Assembly: GCA_900074885.1 (NCBI GenBank)
Contig: FJUW01000118.1
Span: forward strand, 1 to 12,112
Reading direction: 5' to 3'
From: Rhynchosporium graminicola
Taxonomy: Eukaryota; Ascomycota; Leotiomycetes; Helotiales; Ploettnerulaceae
Length of the DNA: 12,112 bases
This document shows positions 1 to 7,920 of the stretch, in pieces (the stretch's first letter is position 1; each line of letters starts with the position of its first letter). Made by a program: the position numbers and the translations under genes. The notes beneath the pieces are model-generated. The model made no database searches and was not told the DNA's origin. It worked only from the letters and a program-made list of their open reading frames with translations.

Positions 1-26
1 CCCTAACCCCTAACCCTAACCCTAAA
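1..26. repeat. Telomeric repeat, C-rich strand (TTAGGG type)
   Basis: Four consecutive CCCTAA units, the second with an extra C, open the window and stop abruptly at about base 26. C-rich strand at the left end is the orientation expected for a left chromosome terminus. TTAGGG telomeres are usual in filamentous ascomycetes. The short length suggests the assembly was trimmed or the read ended inside the telomere. An interstitial telomeric tract is the alternative, but its position at the very first base favours a true end. Confidence 0.93.
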
Positions 27-1077
27 CTCTCCTAAGGTCAGTCTCTATTATACGTCTTCTATAATTAGTTATACGTAACCTTTAAACGCCGTTTGTTTTC
101 GATCCTTCTCTAAGATCCAGATCTAGGAGCCTTCGATCGATATTATAAATTTAATTAGTTAATTACAGTCAGCTAAAGTTAATTCAAGGTTCTAAATCAG
201 TTAATAGTTTCTTTATTACGAATTAGTCATTCGATTAAAGAGAGTTGTCTTTCGATATATTATCATATAGTCCGTTGCCTTGAATTCGCTACTAACCGGA
301 CCGGGTTCCCTGCCTTCCCGCGGCTATAAGGTAATTAATATAAAGTAGGAAGTCAGAGTAGAGGTAAAGCTAAGTAAGCGCCGGTAAGAGGTTAAGGATA
401 TAACTACTTAATTATAAGCGAGGAGCTAGGTTTAATAATCAGATAAAGATCTAAGGATCGAGGAAATAGTCAGTCAGAAAGGATCAGTAGAATACTTAGC
501 TCGGCTATATAAAGCCCTGAGTAATAGGAAAGTGCAAAGGAGACTAACGTTAGTATATTAAGTCAGAGTCAGAGCTCCCTATCTAATTAATAACCTCTTG
601 CTCTTCTAATTATCTATAACCACGGTAATAGTAATAGTATTATAACTACGGTAAAAGTGATAGTATTATAACCACAGTAATAGTAATTATATCATAGCCT
701 GCATATAAGCGGCACGCGTAATAATAGTAGTTAAGTTATATAAAAGCTTCCTGGATATCCCTGAATATGATACCTATAAGAGGATCGTAGCGTAGGGCGT
801 CGGTCGATATCGTCTACCTTAATCCACGTAAGATCTACCTAGGCGATAGACTAATAGTAGGTCGCCTATCTATCGTTAGTAAGCGTAATATAATAAGTCG
901 TATAGCTAGACTTATTATTATTACGCTCTTACCTGGAGTTACACGCCGGTTATTATCTAGCGGCTCCGCGAGTTCCTAAATAAAACGCAGTTAGTACCTC
1001 TCCCTTATTCCTTTAATATTCCTCACTCCCGTATACCTCTTACTATAAACCCCCTCTTACGCTTTACTATCGATAGG
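27..1077. other. Gene-free subtelomeric spacer, RIP-mutated
   Basis: I see no convincing coding frame here. All frames are broken at short intervals by TAA/TAG and the sequence is dominated by TA-rich words such as taatta, ataat and tatag. It holds a 26-bp triplicate at 616-693 and a perfect 10-bp palindrome (ctaacgttag) at 544-553. The pyrimidine-rich stretch at about 985-1060, just before the ATG at 1078, would suit a promoter or 5' leader of the following relic, but no specific promoter element can be named. Confidence 0.6.
616..693. repeat. 26-bp tandem repeat, three copies
   Basis: Copies start at 616, 642 and 668. Each begins ataac(c/t)ac(g/a)gtaa and continues with (t/a)agt(a/g)atagtatt or a variant. 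Differences between copies are mostly C/T or G/A, as expected when RIP hits already duplicated units. No coding role is apparent. Confidence 0.75.
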
Positions 1078-1407
1078 ATGCGACCGGCCGAGATTATACT
1101 AGAATATAATACGCTCACAGGGGAATATCAAATAGTAGTGCCCCCTAACCCCTATACCTACCTAGCGTTAATACTAATAAGAATAGCTCCTATAGCAAAT
1201 CGTCTACTACCTGATCCTCGAACTAATAAATACCTAACCGGAAAAGATCTCTCGTATCTAAGATACCTTTCGGGCGCTTACAGAGAAGCTGCAAATAACC
1301 TCGACCGTATCTTCCCAGCCGCTAAGAGACGCCACCTGCCAGGCGCTATTACTAACCCTTTTATTACTATTATACTTCCTGCTATCTCTAATCCGAGCTC
1401 TCCCTAG
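1078..1407 (+). pseudogene. Relic A, N-terminal segment: open frame of 109 codons
   Basis: An ATG-started open frame of 109 codons begins after a purine at -3 (agg before ATG). The product is rich in Ile, Leu, Pro and Asn, with a short ITGEYQ-like start followed by a PPNPY motif, a hydrophobic patch (TYLALILIRIAPIA) and a basic stretch (AAKRRHLPG) near residues 80-90. The closing TAG at 1405 could be a mutated TGG, since the frame continues sensibly to a TGA at 1435. A GTATGA at 1432-1437 could be a 5' splice site leading to the frame-2 block downstream. I do not recognise the protein. It lacks in-frame RIP stops, which may only mean it had few Gln or Trp codons. It could be a small separate gene or the first exon of relic A. 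Confidence 0.4.
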
Positions 1408-1411
1408 GACA

Positions 1412-2480
1412 TTCACGCTCTTCCCCTTACCGTATGAAGACCGAGAACCTTTACCCTCTAGCGAGCTGCCTAGTCTAAATAATACCCTTTCGAAACGTAT
1501 ATCTCCGGGCCTCGAGCCTGCGGATCCTATATCTTTAATTCCTACCTCTACTTATTAAATATCTATAAATTCTACGAATCCTACCTTTACCGATCTATCC
1601 TCTGCGGATCCTATAAATACTACCTCTACGATTCCTGCGACTATAAATCCTACGAGTCCTATAACTATAAATCCTGCGAATCCTGCGGCTAGATATCCTG
1701 CGAATCCTACTGCTACGAATCTGCCGGCGACTAACCTCCCTATTACGCCCGAACTTATAATAACGCCGAACAGAATAGTAATATAGCCCCGGAAATAAAG
1801 AAGGACAGAGGAAAGATACTAAGCCGATCCGGTTAGAATAATAGCTCCGTAATAGATAGCGAGCCGGGAGAGGGTTTATAAACTAGACGCAGCAGAGACC
1901 TTTCAATAGGAGCTATAGCAGCTATATATTAAGGGGAAGAAGAATAACGCCGCAGCGTCATATCATATCCTAGCTTTATAGATTACCTTCCTTAAGGAGT
2001 TCTTCTTTTAAAACACGTTCGGGAGGGCTTACTAACAGCGGATTCTCGAGCTACTCGATAAGATCGTAGAATACGAAAAAGCAAAGACATCTAAGGTAGT
2101 TTTAGTAGCGGAAACTGCAGCAGCGAAGAATCTACTACCGGAGATATAAACCTTTTTTATATTATATACTAAGTGCAAGGCGAGAGATACTAAGTAGGAG
2201 ATAACTTAAGAGATTACTAAGACGATTCGCGGATTTGAGCTATACTAAGCCTTTACAGATCTATAGGAGAAAGCGGCAGGCCCGGATAAGGATAAGTTAC
2301 GAAGGTTCCTCGAGTTACAAAGCTTCGCCAAGTCGTAAGAGCGTGATATTCGTAGTTATATCTTAGGCTACCTATCAAAGGAGCTAAGTATAAGACTAGA
2401 TATCCTAAGCAATAAGCTACAGGTCCACTAGGGAGTCTACCTTCTAGTATAGCAGTTTAGGAAGAGTATCGTAGTGCTTC
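1412..2480 (+). pseudogene. Relic A, N-terminal region: Asn-Pro-Thr-rich tail then helical domain
   Basis: Frame 2 (codons starting at 1412, 1415 and so on). About 1500-1745 encodes a low-complexity stretch of short NPT/NPA/ADP motifs. From about 1862 the frame becomes globular and helix-like, with runs such as RILELLDKIVEYEKAKTSKV (about 2039-2098), RRFLELQSFAKS and GYLSKELSIRLDILSNKLQV. All in-frame stops are TAA/TAG, often in pairs that read naturally as Gln or Trp; for example, the stops at about 1907 and 1916 sit in a run that reads as Gln/Trp-rich. No TGA falls in this frame until 2651. Frame 1 is also nearly open over 1489-1860, so the exact frame there is unresolved. The charged, Gln-rich helical look recalls retroelement Gag proteins, but no zinc knuckle was confirmed and no pol follows, so I do not call it Gag. 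Confidence 0.5.
1560..1745 (+). repeat. Degenerate short repeat encoding Asn-Pro-(Thr/Ala) motifs
   Basis: The words aatccta(c/t), aatcctgcg and gatccta recur every 9-24 bases. In frame 2 they give repeated Asn-Pro-Thr, Asn-Pro-Ala and Ala-Asp-Pro, an intrinsically disordered linker. In frame 1 the same bases give a Ser/Tyr/Cys-rich stretch without TAA/TAG until about 1690, so the frame choice rests on the flanking frame-2 sequence. Confidence 0.55.
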
Positions 2481-3125
2481 TCCCGAAGGGGGCTCTAAGT
2501 CAGTAAGTAGCTAATCCTTAACCTCCGCTCGTAGTACTTCTAACGGCTCTAGGATCTATAAGATTAGCACCCAGAAAATACAGCAGATCACCAAGGTCCT
2601 CTTCAACGCCTTCCCGGGATCGGTCAATATATACGTAGCTATAGAGTATCTGATTCTATATATCTTGAAAGAGCCCGGTGCGAAGTTAATAGCGCTATAA
2701 ACGTCGCGAGAGGCATATTAGCCAAGCCTCTCTCTACTTGAAACCCTTAGCCTACTCCAGGGCAGAGGAAAGAACTCTAGCGAAGCAGGTTCTCTCTAAT
2801 AATAGCTATATATATACTATCATTGCCGTTATATAAAAGGTATTACAGATATAGGCGAGTGCTGTAACGCGATATAGTCGCGATTAGGGAACGGTCGCTA
2901 TAGTAATATATATTCGGTTTCAGCCGTAATAGTCTATAGTGAATTAGAATAGCTTCTCGGGGAAATCGGGTTTATTATAATATAGCTAGTCTCCGACAGT
3001 CGCCTAGTAGACGCAGGTATACCCTAGTGTTTTAGTATATTAATATATCTAAATATCAAACTACTATATTATCTCTGCTCAGTATCCTACTAGTTCAAAA
3101 ATTCCTCGTCCTATACCGTATATTA
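2481..3125 (+). pseudogene. Relic A, middle region of uncertain frame, Gln/Ser/Tyr/Pro-rich end
   Basis: Two frames compete. Frame 1 is free of stops from about 2515 to 2697 and gives a good protein-like run including QQITKVLFNAFPGSVN and EYLILYILKEPG, whereas frame 2 has two TGA codons near 2651-2670, which RIP rarely makes. Frame 1 later shows a Cys/His-containing stretch (HCRYIKGITDIGECC, about 2821-2865) that might be a decayed zinc-binding motif, but the spacing fits no standard knuckle. From about 2940 to 3125 frame 2 is better, with a Gln/Ser/Pro/Tyr-rich low-complexity stretch containing NYYIISAQYPTSSKIPRPIP. A frameshift or intron probably lies within 2700-2940. The product is unrecognised. 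Confidence 0.35.
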
Positions 3126-4118
3126 CGTTCCCGTTATCTGCTTTATAATACTAAAAGCCGTAAAGGCAAGAAGAAGGTCAGCTTCGAGTGGTCAGTCGAG
3201 GAAAGATAAGGTGCGGACCTCATCGAGTAGGTCCACGTCGCGTAATTAATCGGGAAAGATCCTAATAAGGCCGATAGATCGCTTTATTATAGTATTACGC
3301 GATTATCTGATCGAAGGTCGCGTGCTAATTTAGGGTAAAACTCCTTAAGCAGCCCGTCGATAGCTCCGTCGTCTGCTTCTTACGCGACCTCGAACAAGCA
3401 TACTTATAATACAGTAAGGACTCGTCGGGCGGCCTCTATCTTACCTTTTATAGCGACTCCGACAGAAGACAGAGAAGAGTATATAGGATACTCTAGCCGT
3501 CAGAGTCAGTCGAGTAATAAGCTTACTACGATCAACTCGCTATTATCAGGCGCTAGGAGAAGTAGGAAGGCGTCTTTAATCGGAGACTCGGGTTTAGCTA
3601 CGATTAATTCCCTACTGCCGGAGGCCAGGAGTAGTATTAAGGCGTCTATAAGCGGAGACTCGGGTTTAGCTACGATTAATTCCCTACTACCGGACGCCAG
3701 GAGTAGTATTAAGGCGTCTATAATCGGAGACTCGGGTTTAGCTATAATCAATTCCCTGCTGCCGGACGCCAGGAGTAGTATTAAGGCGTCTATAATCAGA
3801 GACTCGGGTTTAGCTACGATTAATTCCCTGCTGCCGGACGCTAGGAGTAATATCGAGATAGCTTTAATCGCAGGCTCCGGTCTTATTACTATTAATTCCT
3901 TACTACCGGACGCTAAGAGTAGCATCGAGGTATCCTCAATCGAGGACTCAGGTTTCGCTACGATTAAGTCTCTCCTGCTAAGAGTAAGGAGTAATATTAA
4001 CACAGGATCAGCTAAAGACTCGGGTTTCGCGATAATCAATACCCTATTACTAGTAGCAAGGAGTAGTAGTAAGGCGGTATTATTCGCAGACTACATCTCG
4101 ACTCCTAGACGATTAGAA
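3126..4118 (+). pseudogene. Relic A, frame-3 segment carrying the 24-residue repeats
   Basis: Frame 3 starts with a basic run (KSRKGKKKVSFEWSVEER, with the Trp codon intact) and continues through an acidic-aliphatic stretch (DLIE, a stop where Trp fits, then VHVA) to LIGKDPNKADR. Its last RIP stop is TAA at 3336. From 3339 to 4118 it is open for 260 codons without any stop, the longest stop-free sense run in the window, although it has no ATG. The composition is Ser/Ala/Thr/Asn-rich and disordered, then becomes the repeat array. Frame 2 over the same bases has a stop about three times per repeat. A 177-codon ATG-started frame on the opposite strand (3506-4039) is a by-product of the 72-bp period being divisible by three. 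Frame 3 must end before its TGA at 4190, and frame 2 takes over by 4142. Confidence 0.5.
3510..4095 (+). repeat. 72-bp tandem repeat (24 codons), about eight copies
   Basis: The word cggagactcgggtttagct or a variant recurs at 3581, 3653, 3725, 3797, 3869, 3941 and about 4013, an exact 72-bp step, with a diverged copy before (about 3509) and a partial one after (about 4085). In frame 3 each unit reads about GDSGLATINSLLPDARSS plus KAS(I/L)I. The central copies are nearly identical and the outer ones diverge, the usual pattern for unequal exchange within an array. The copies keep length exactly, which favours selection on a reading frame before inactivation. Confidence 0.88.
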
Positions 4119-4141
4119 TAACCGGTAGACTATAACCCTAC

Positions 4142-7100
4142 GATCGCCTCGCTATTATTATCCCTAAACTCAGAATACTTTACTACCTGATAAACGTCGC
4201 GTTTCGATTCTTCAGGCCACGAGCAGGTAAAGTAGTAGCAATTAAGGAGAGATAAGTTAGAGAGTCCCTTAGATAGAAGGGGCCGCCGAGATCAGCGTAC
4301 ATTCTATTAGAATAATAAGAGAGTAAAAGAAAGAGGTTCCTAAGAATAAATAAGTAAGGGCACGTTAATTAGAGATATCTCTTAGGGCGAGCTAATAGAA
4401 TTATAGATATAGGGGAAGCTTCTATAGACTATAAGAGTAACCGTGAGATAGTAGACTCTCTAGGCGAACCGATAGATATGTTCGATAGACCTAGGATAGA
4501 CTCCTCGTAAGATAGGTACGACCGGAATATACTAAACCTCCTTCGATAATACGATATATAAGAACAGTCCGAGGAGTACTACCGACTAGCGGATATTATC
4601 CGACGCTAAACCTAGGCGGGGATCTTAGGCTATATAGACTAACGATATAGCCGGGAGGAGATCAGCTATAATACCGCTGCGGGGGATAATTATTACTCGC
4701 TAGACGCTATATACGAGAATATTAAGGGGTTTCCGAGTAATACGATTAGACTCGGATTTAATAGTCTTCGGGGGAACTAAGGGGTAGTAGCGAGGTAAGT
4801 CCTGCCCTCAGCGGAAGTAATTAAGGAGCTTTTCACTAGTATTCAAGATAAGAGCTCCGAGGTAAAGAATATATACTTACACTTAGAGGAGCTAGCGCAG
4901 ACGTTTCCTAGGATAAGTATAGATATCGATAGCACGATTATATTTCCGGTTTCAGCAGGAGCGTTTCAGGGAGAGCTTTACTATTACCCGACTTTCTAGT
5001 TTACGCGTAAGATCATAAGCGATATAAAGATCGAACGAAGCATTTATTATAAGGATAATAAGGGAACTTTAAGAGTAGCGACTCTTTAGCTATAATAAAT
5101 CCCATACGTATATATCAGCGAGATCTAAGGGATTCATAATTATATAGTCTACGTGTTCCTGCCTCGTCTTTATAGGTCGGATATTCCCTTTAAAGGCTTA
5201 ACGGAGGTCTAGATACAAGCCTTCACAGATAGCGTTATACTTAAGAGTATCTTCGACCATATCCTAAATATAGCTACCTAGTATATCCTACTAACTTAGC
5301 TAATAAGTCAGTTAAATACCGTAGCGAAAGCGAACGAAACCCGAACAAGAGCGCAGGATTCGACGGTAAGATAACACTAGACTTACGCTATCTAGTCCTA
5401 ATACCTCGAGGCGATCTAGATAACAGTATAAAGCCGTACGTAGGAAGCCGATCTGCAGGATTTCTCCGATACCTTTCTTTATATAATAAGTAAAAGTCAT
5501 AAGTTACAATTCCAAAGCTAGGATTCGTTCCCTGTAGTTATAGCTAAGTTCTACGATAAGCTCGATACTATCTTCGATTAGAGGTTCCTACGGCACGAAG
5601 AGCTATATATAAATATAGCGATAGAGATCTGCCTAAGCGCACCTACAGAGGGGATATCTAATTAAGGAGAAGCTCAGGTATACTTATAGAAACGATATTA
5701 TTTAAAGAGGTTTCTCGAGAATATATACATCGAGCCGGTCGAGGGGGTAATATAGTACTATAACGTTAAGTTCCTACACGAGGCAGTAAATATAACATAT
5801 ATTCCCGTAAAGAAGTTATAGATCTATACCGCAGGCTTACGGTACTTATAATACTATATAGTAGAGAAGGAGATTACGGATACCGGCACGATCTATCCCT
5901 TTTAGAATAAGAGTATATTAGAGCTCTGCCTCGACTAGACGACTTAGCACTCGGCAGTATCAGATAGGAAATAAGCAGGGAAGAAATAAGAGACTATCGA
6001 GGGGGCATATCAGAACTCGAAGAAGCGAGTATATATTGCGTATTATGATACTCGTAATCGAGCGTTAGTCCTACGCTTAGAGTATCGCGTCAAGAGTACG
6101 GTCCTCTTAGTCTATATAGATAAGTATCGGAGACGAGAGATAGATCGAGGGCGCAGGTTGCGGCTACTATAGTAGTCGAAGACACCCTTATTTACGTGGG
6201 CGATAGAAACCCCTAGGTTCTGCGATTATATGCTAGGTAATATTCAAAAGCTATATACGCTATTCGAGGCGGTAGTAATAATAGCACCTAGTGATAGGAT
6301 CGTTAAAGGCCGGAGTTATCTGCTATATGCCCTGCTTTAGTGCTTTCGCTACTTCTTCTCCTGCAGTACGTTAGAGATAGTACTGAGCCTCTAGTACTAA
6401 AAGTATACGTCGCAGAGGACCGGGAGGTAGTAATATAGTCTGGCGTTCGAGAGGACCTTATCATAAATAGGCTATAGCTAGTAGGGTTCGGTAATGGACT
6501 GGAGGCGCCTCTAAGTTACGAAAGAGGTGAAACCTTACTTTACGATAAAGTCTTCGGATATCTTAGGTTTCAATTAGAGGACGCGTAAGGTCCGACGGGC
6601 GGCTTAGGAGCTAGATAATATTCTTGAGGTTCTCCCTGAGGCGATAGAAGAGCCGAAGCTTAACGACGTCTTGCAGCTACTCAGCTACCTATATTTCAGA
6701 AGGTATTACTAAGAGGTCCTACAAGGTCTACTTAAGAAGGTATATCTAGGAAAGTCTAATATCAGGAGTAAGATTAAGGAGGATAAGATTCGCTTTTATG
6801 AGTCCGACCTAGCTAGTTACTTCAGGAGGCTATATTTTACATCAGGGAATAAGATAAGAGTGAAAAACCTAAGAGCTATCTTCGACTAGTTATAGTTAGC
6901 TAATAAGTCGTAGAATCGTACGTATTTCGAAGCGAAATAGTACCGGATAATATATAGCAAGGTAGATAGGGCGCTTCGCGTATATCTAATGATCTAAGAC
7001 TAATAGAAGCAGGCGTTCTTTATGGATTTCTTTTAGTTCTATTTAGTAATACCTCTTCCAGACGGGAATAGAACGCTACTATTAACAGCAAAGCACATAG

Positions 7101-7303
7101 GGCAGCGCATTTAGTAGTCGGTAGTAGAGAGGAGAGAGGTTTTCGGGTAGAGGCGGCTAGAATATAATAAGATAGCGCCCCTACTATACCCTGAATCGCT
7201 CTCGATAACAAAGGAGCGAATACTAAGGTTTTTAAGGCCTTAAAGAGGGTTTCGGCATACTAGGATACTGAAAGAGAGCGGCGAGGCGTGCACTAGGAGT
7301 TGA
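4142..7303 (+). pseudogene. Relic A, C-terminal domain: large uncharacterised fungal protein
   Basis: Frame 2 runs about 1,050 codons without a frameshift. It holds about 63 TAA/TAG codons and no TGA until 7301-7303, which is therefore the likely native stop. Between stops the sequence is strongly protein-like: EIVDSLGEPIDMFDRPRID near 4445-4500, DNYYSLDAIYENIKGFPSN near 4685-4741, VYVFLPRLYRSDIPFKGLTE at 5147-5206, a KRVYIAYYDTRNRALVLRLE block near 6023-6085, FTWAIETPRFCDYMLGNIQ near 6190-6250, and VVERREVFG with RRLEYNKIAPLLYPESL near 7115-7200. From memory, the LPRL/DIPFKGLTE, KKR-Y-DTR-EYR and RRLEYNK-APLLYPESL blocks resemble a widespread family of large fungal proteins of unknown function; I could not verify this. 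Many Ile residues are probably former Thr (ACA to ATA). No catalytic motif is visible. Confidence 0.72.
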
Positions 7304-7344
7304 GCGCTAGGGAAGTTAGAGGGGAAACATAGTTCTGACATCGG

Positions 7345-7705
7345 ATAAGTCATACTAGTATTTCCTCTTACGATAAGGCTATTATAAGGCTCGTAGATAC
7401 ATTAGGGGGGAATAGATTTCCTCTAGCGATAGTGCTATCGTGGGGCTCGTTATAATATTAGTAGGAGGTGGATTTTCCTCGTGATAAGAGTGCTATCTTG
7501 GGAATCGTTAATATATAAGTAGAAGGTGGATTCTCTTTATGACGAGAGTACTATTATAGGACTCGTTAATATATTAGTAGAAGGGGGATTTTCCTTATAG
7601 CGAGAGTGCTATCATAGGACTCGTTGACATATTAGTAGAAGGTGGATTTTCCTCGTGACAATAGTACTACTATAAGGCTCGTTAAAATATTAGTAGAATA
7701 TATAA
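7345..7705. repeat. Minisatellite, about 58-bp unit, six copies
   Basis: The core ttcctc or its variants (t)ttcctt and ttctct recurs at 7362, 7418, 7475, 7531, 7591 and 7649, steps of 57, 56, 56, 60 and 58 bases. Each unit carries gtggatttcctcgtgac-like sequence, then gagagtgctat, a tagg(g/a)ctcgtt block and ata(t)attagtag. The 11-bp palindrome ctcgtgacgag, or a mutated form of it, lies in each unit. Unit length is not a multiple of three and varies, so it is non-coding. It lies just beyond the stop of relic A and between two convergent relics. Confidence 0.85.
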
Positions 7706-7920
7706 TTATAACAGGTATCTCGTCGTCGAATAGATATATATGAATCTATACTGCCTAGTCTAGTCTATGGCCTAAGTAACGATCTCTCTCATCTTAGCTA
7801 TATATAAAGTGAAGATATAAGGTACGCTAAGCGATAAGTAAGTATAATATAATATATAAAATCATCAGCTCTAGTAAGCTATACTTCTAGAGGTATACGA
7901 GACCACGGGATAGTAAGTTA
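7706..7920. other. Intergenic or 3' end of relic B
   Basis: TA-rich sequence with no strong frame. The relic B frame can be read a little further (7860-7920) past a TAA at 7918-7920 that may be a mutated CAA: residues such as LTIPWSRIPLEV follow, then a stop, then LTRADD. The true end of relic B may thus lie between 7855 and 7920. Confidence 0.4.

Larger units (their letters stand above)
1078..7303 (+). pseudogene. Relic A: very large fungal gene destroyed by RIP
   Basis: This entry covers the whole inferred locus; separate entries describe its parts. Reading away from the telomere, the best protein-like frames are: frame 1 from the ATG at 1078; frame 2 from about 1412 to 2480; uncertain frame to about 2940; frame 2 to about 3125; frame 3 to about 4118; frame 2 from 4142 to a TGA at 7301-7303. 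In the long frame-2 blocks nearly all stops are TAA or TAG at places where Gln or Trp fits. The changes of frame could mark introns, indels, or boundaries between two genes. If it is one gene it encodes about 2,000 residues, with a Pro/Ser/Thr/Asn-rich and repeat-rich N-terminal half and a more globular C-terminal half. That it is one gene is inference. I found no nucleotide-binding, helicase, reverse transcriptase or integrase motif. Confidence 0.55.

Noticed and set aside
3506..4039. 177-codon open frame on the minus strand, with Leu-rich 24-residue repeats
   Set aside because: It is the complement of the 72-bp repeat. The period is divisible by three, so several frames stay open, and flanking coding evidence is on the plus strand.
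5312..5500. 62-codon minus-strand open frame
   Set aside because: Lies inside relic A. Plus-strand TAA/TAG stops appear as Leu codons on the minus strand, so antisense stays open by default.
7020..7211. 63-codon minus-strand open frame
   Set aside because: Antisense to the well-supported C-terminal end of relic A.
1412..7303. LTR retrotransposon (Gag-Pol) interpretation of relic A
   Set aside because: The N-terminal part is Gag-like in composition, but I found no protease, reverse transcriptase (Y-x-D-D), RNase H or integrase motif and no matching long terminal repeats.
4142..7303. Telomere-linked RecQ helicase
   Set aside because: The location suits it, but no Walker A (GxGKS/T) or DEAH-type motif can be read in the frame.
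7345..7705. CRISPR-like array
   Set aside because: There are no unique spacers; the whole unit of about 58 bp repeats directly, and the host is a fungus.
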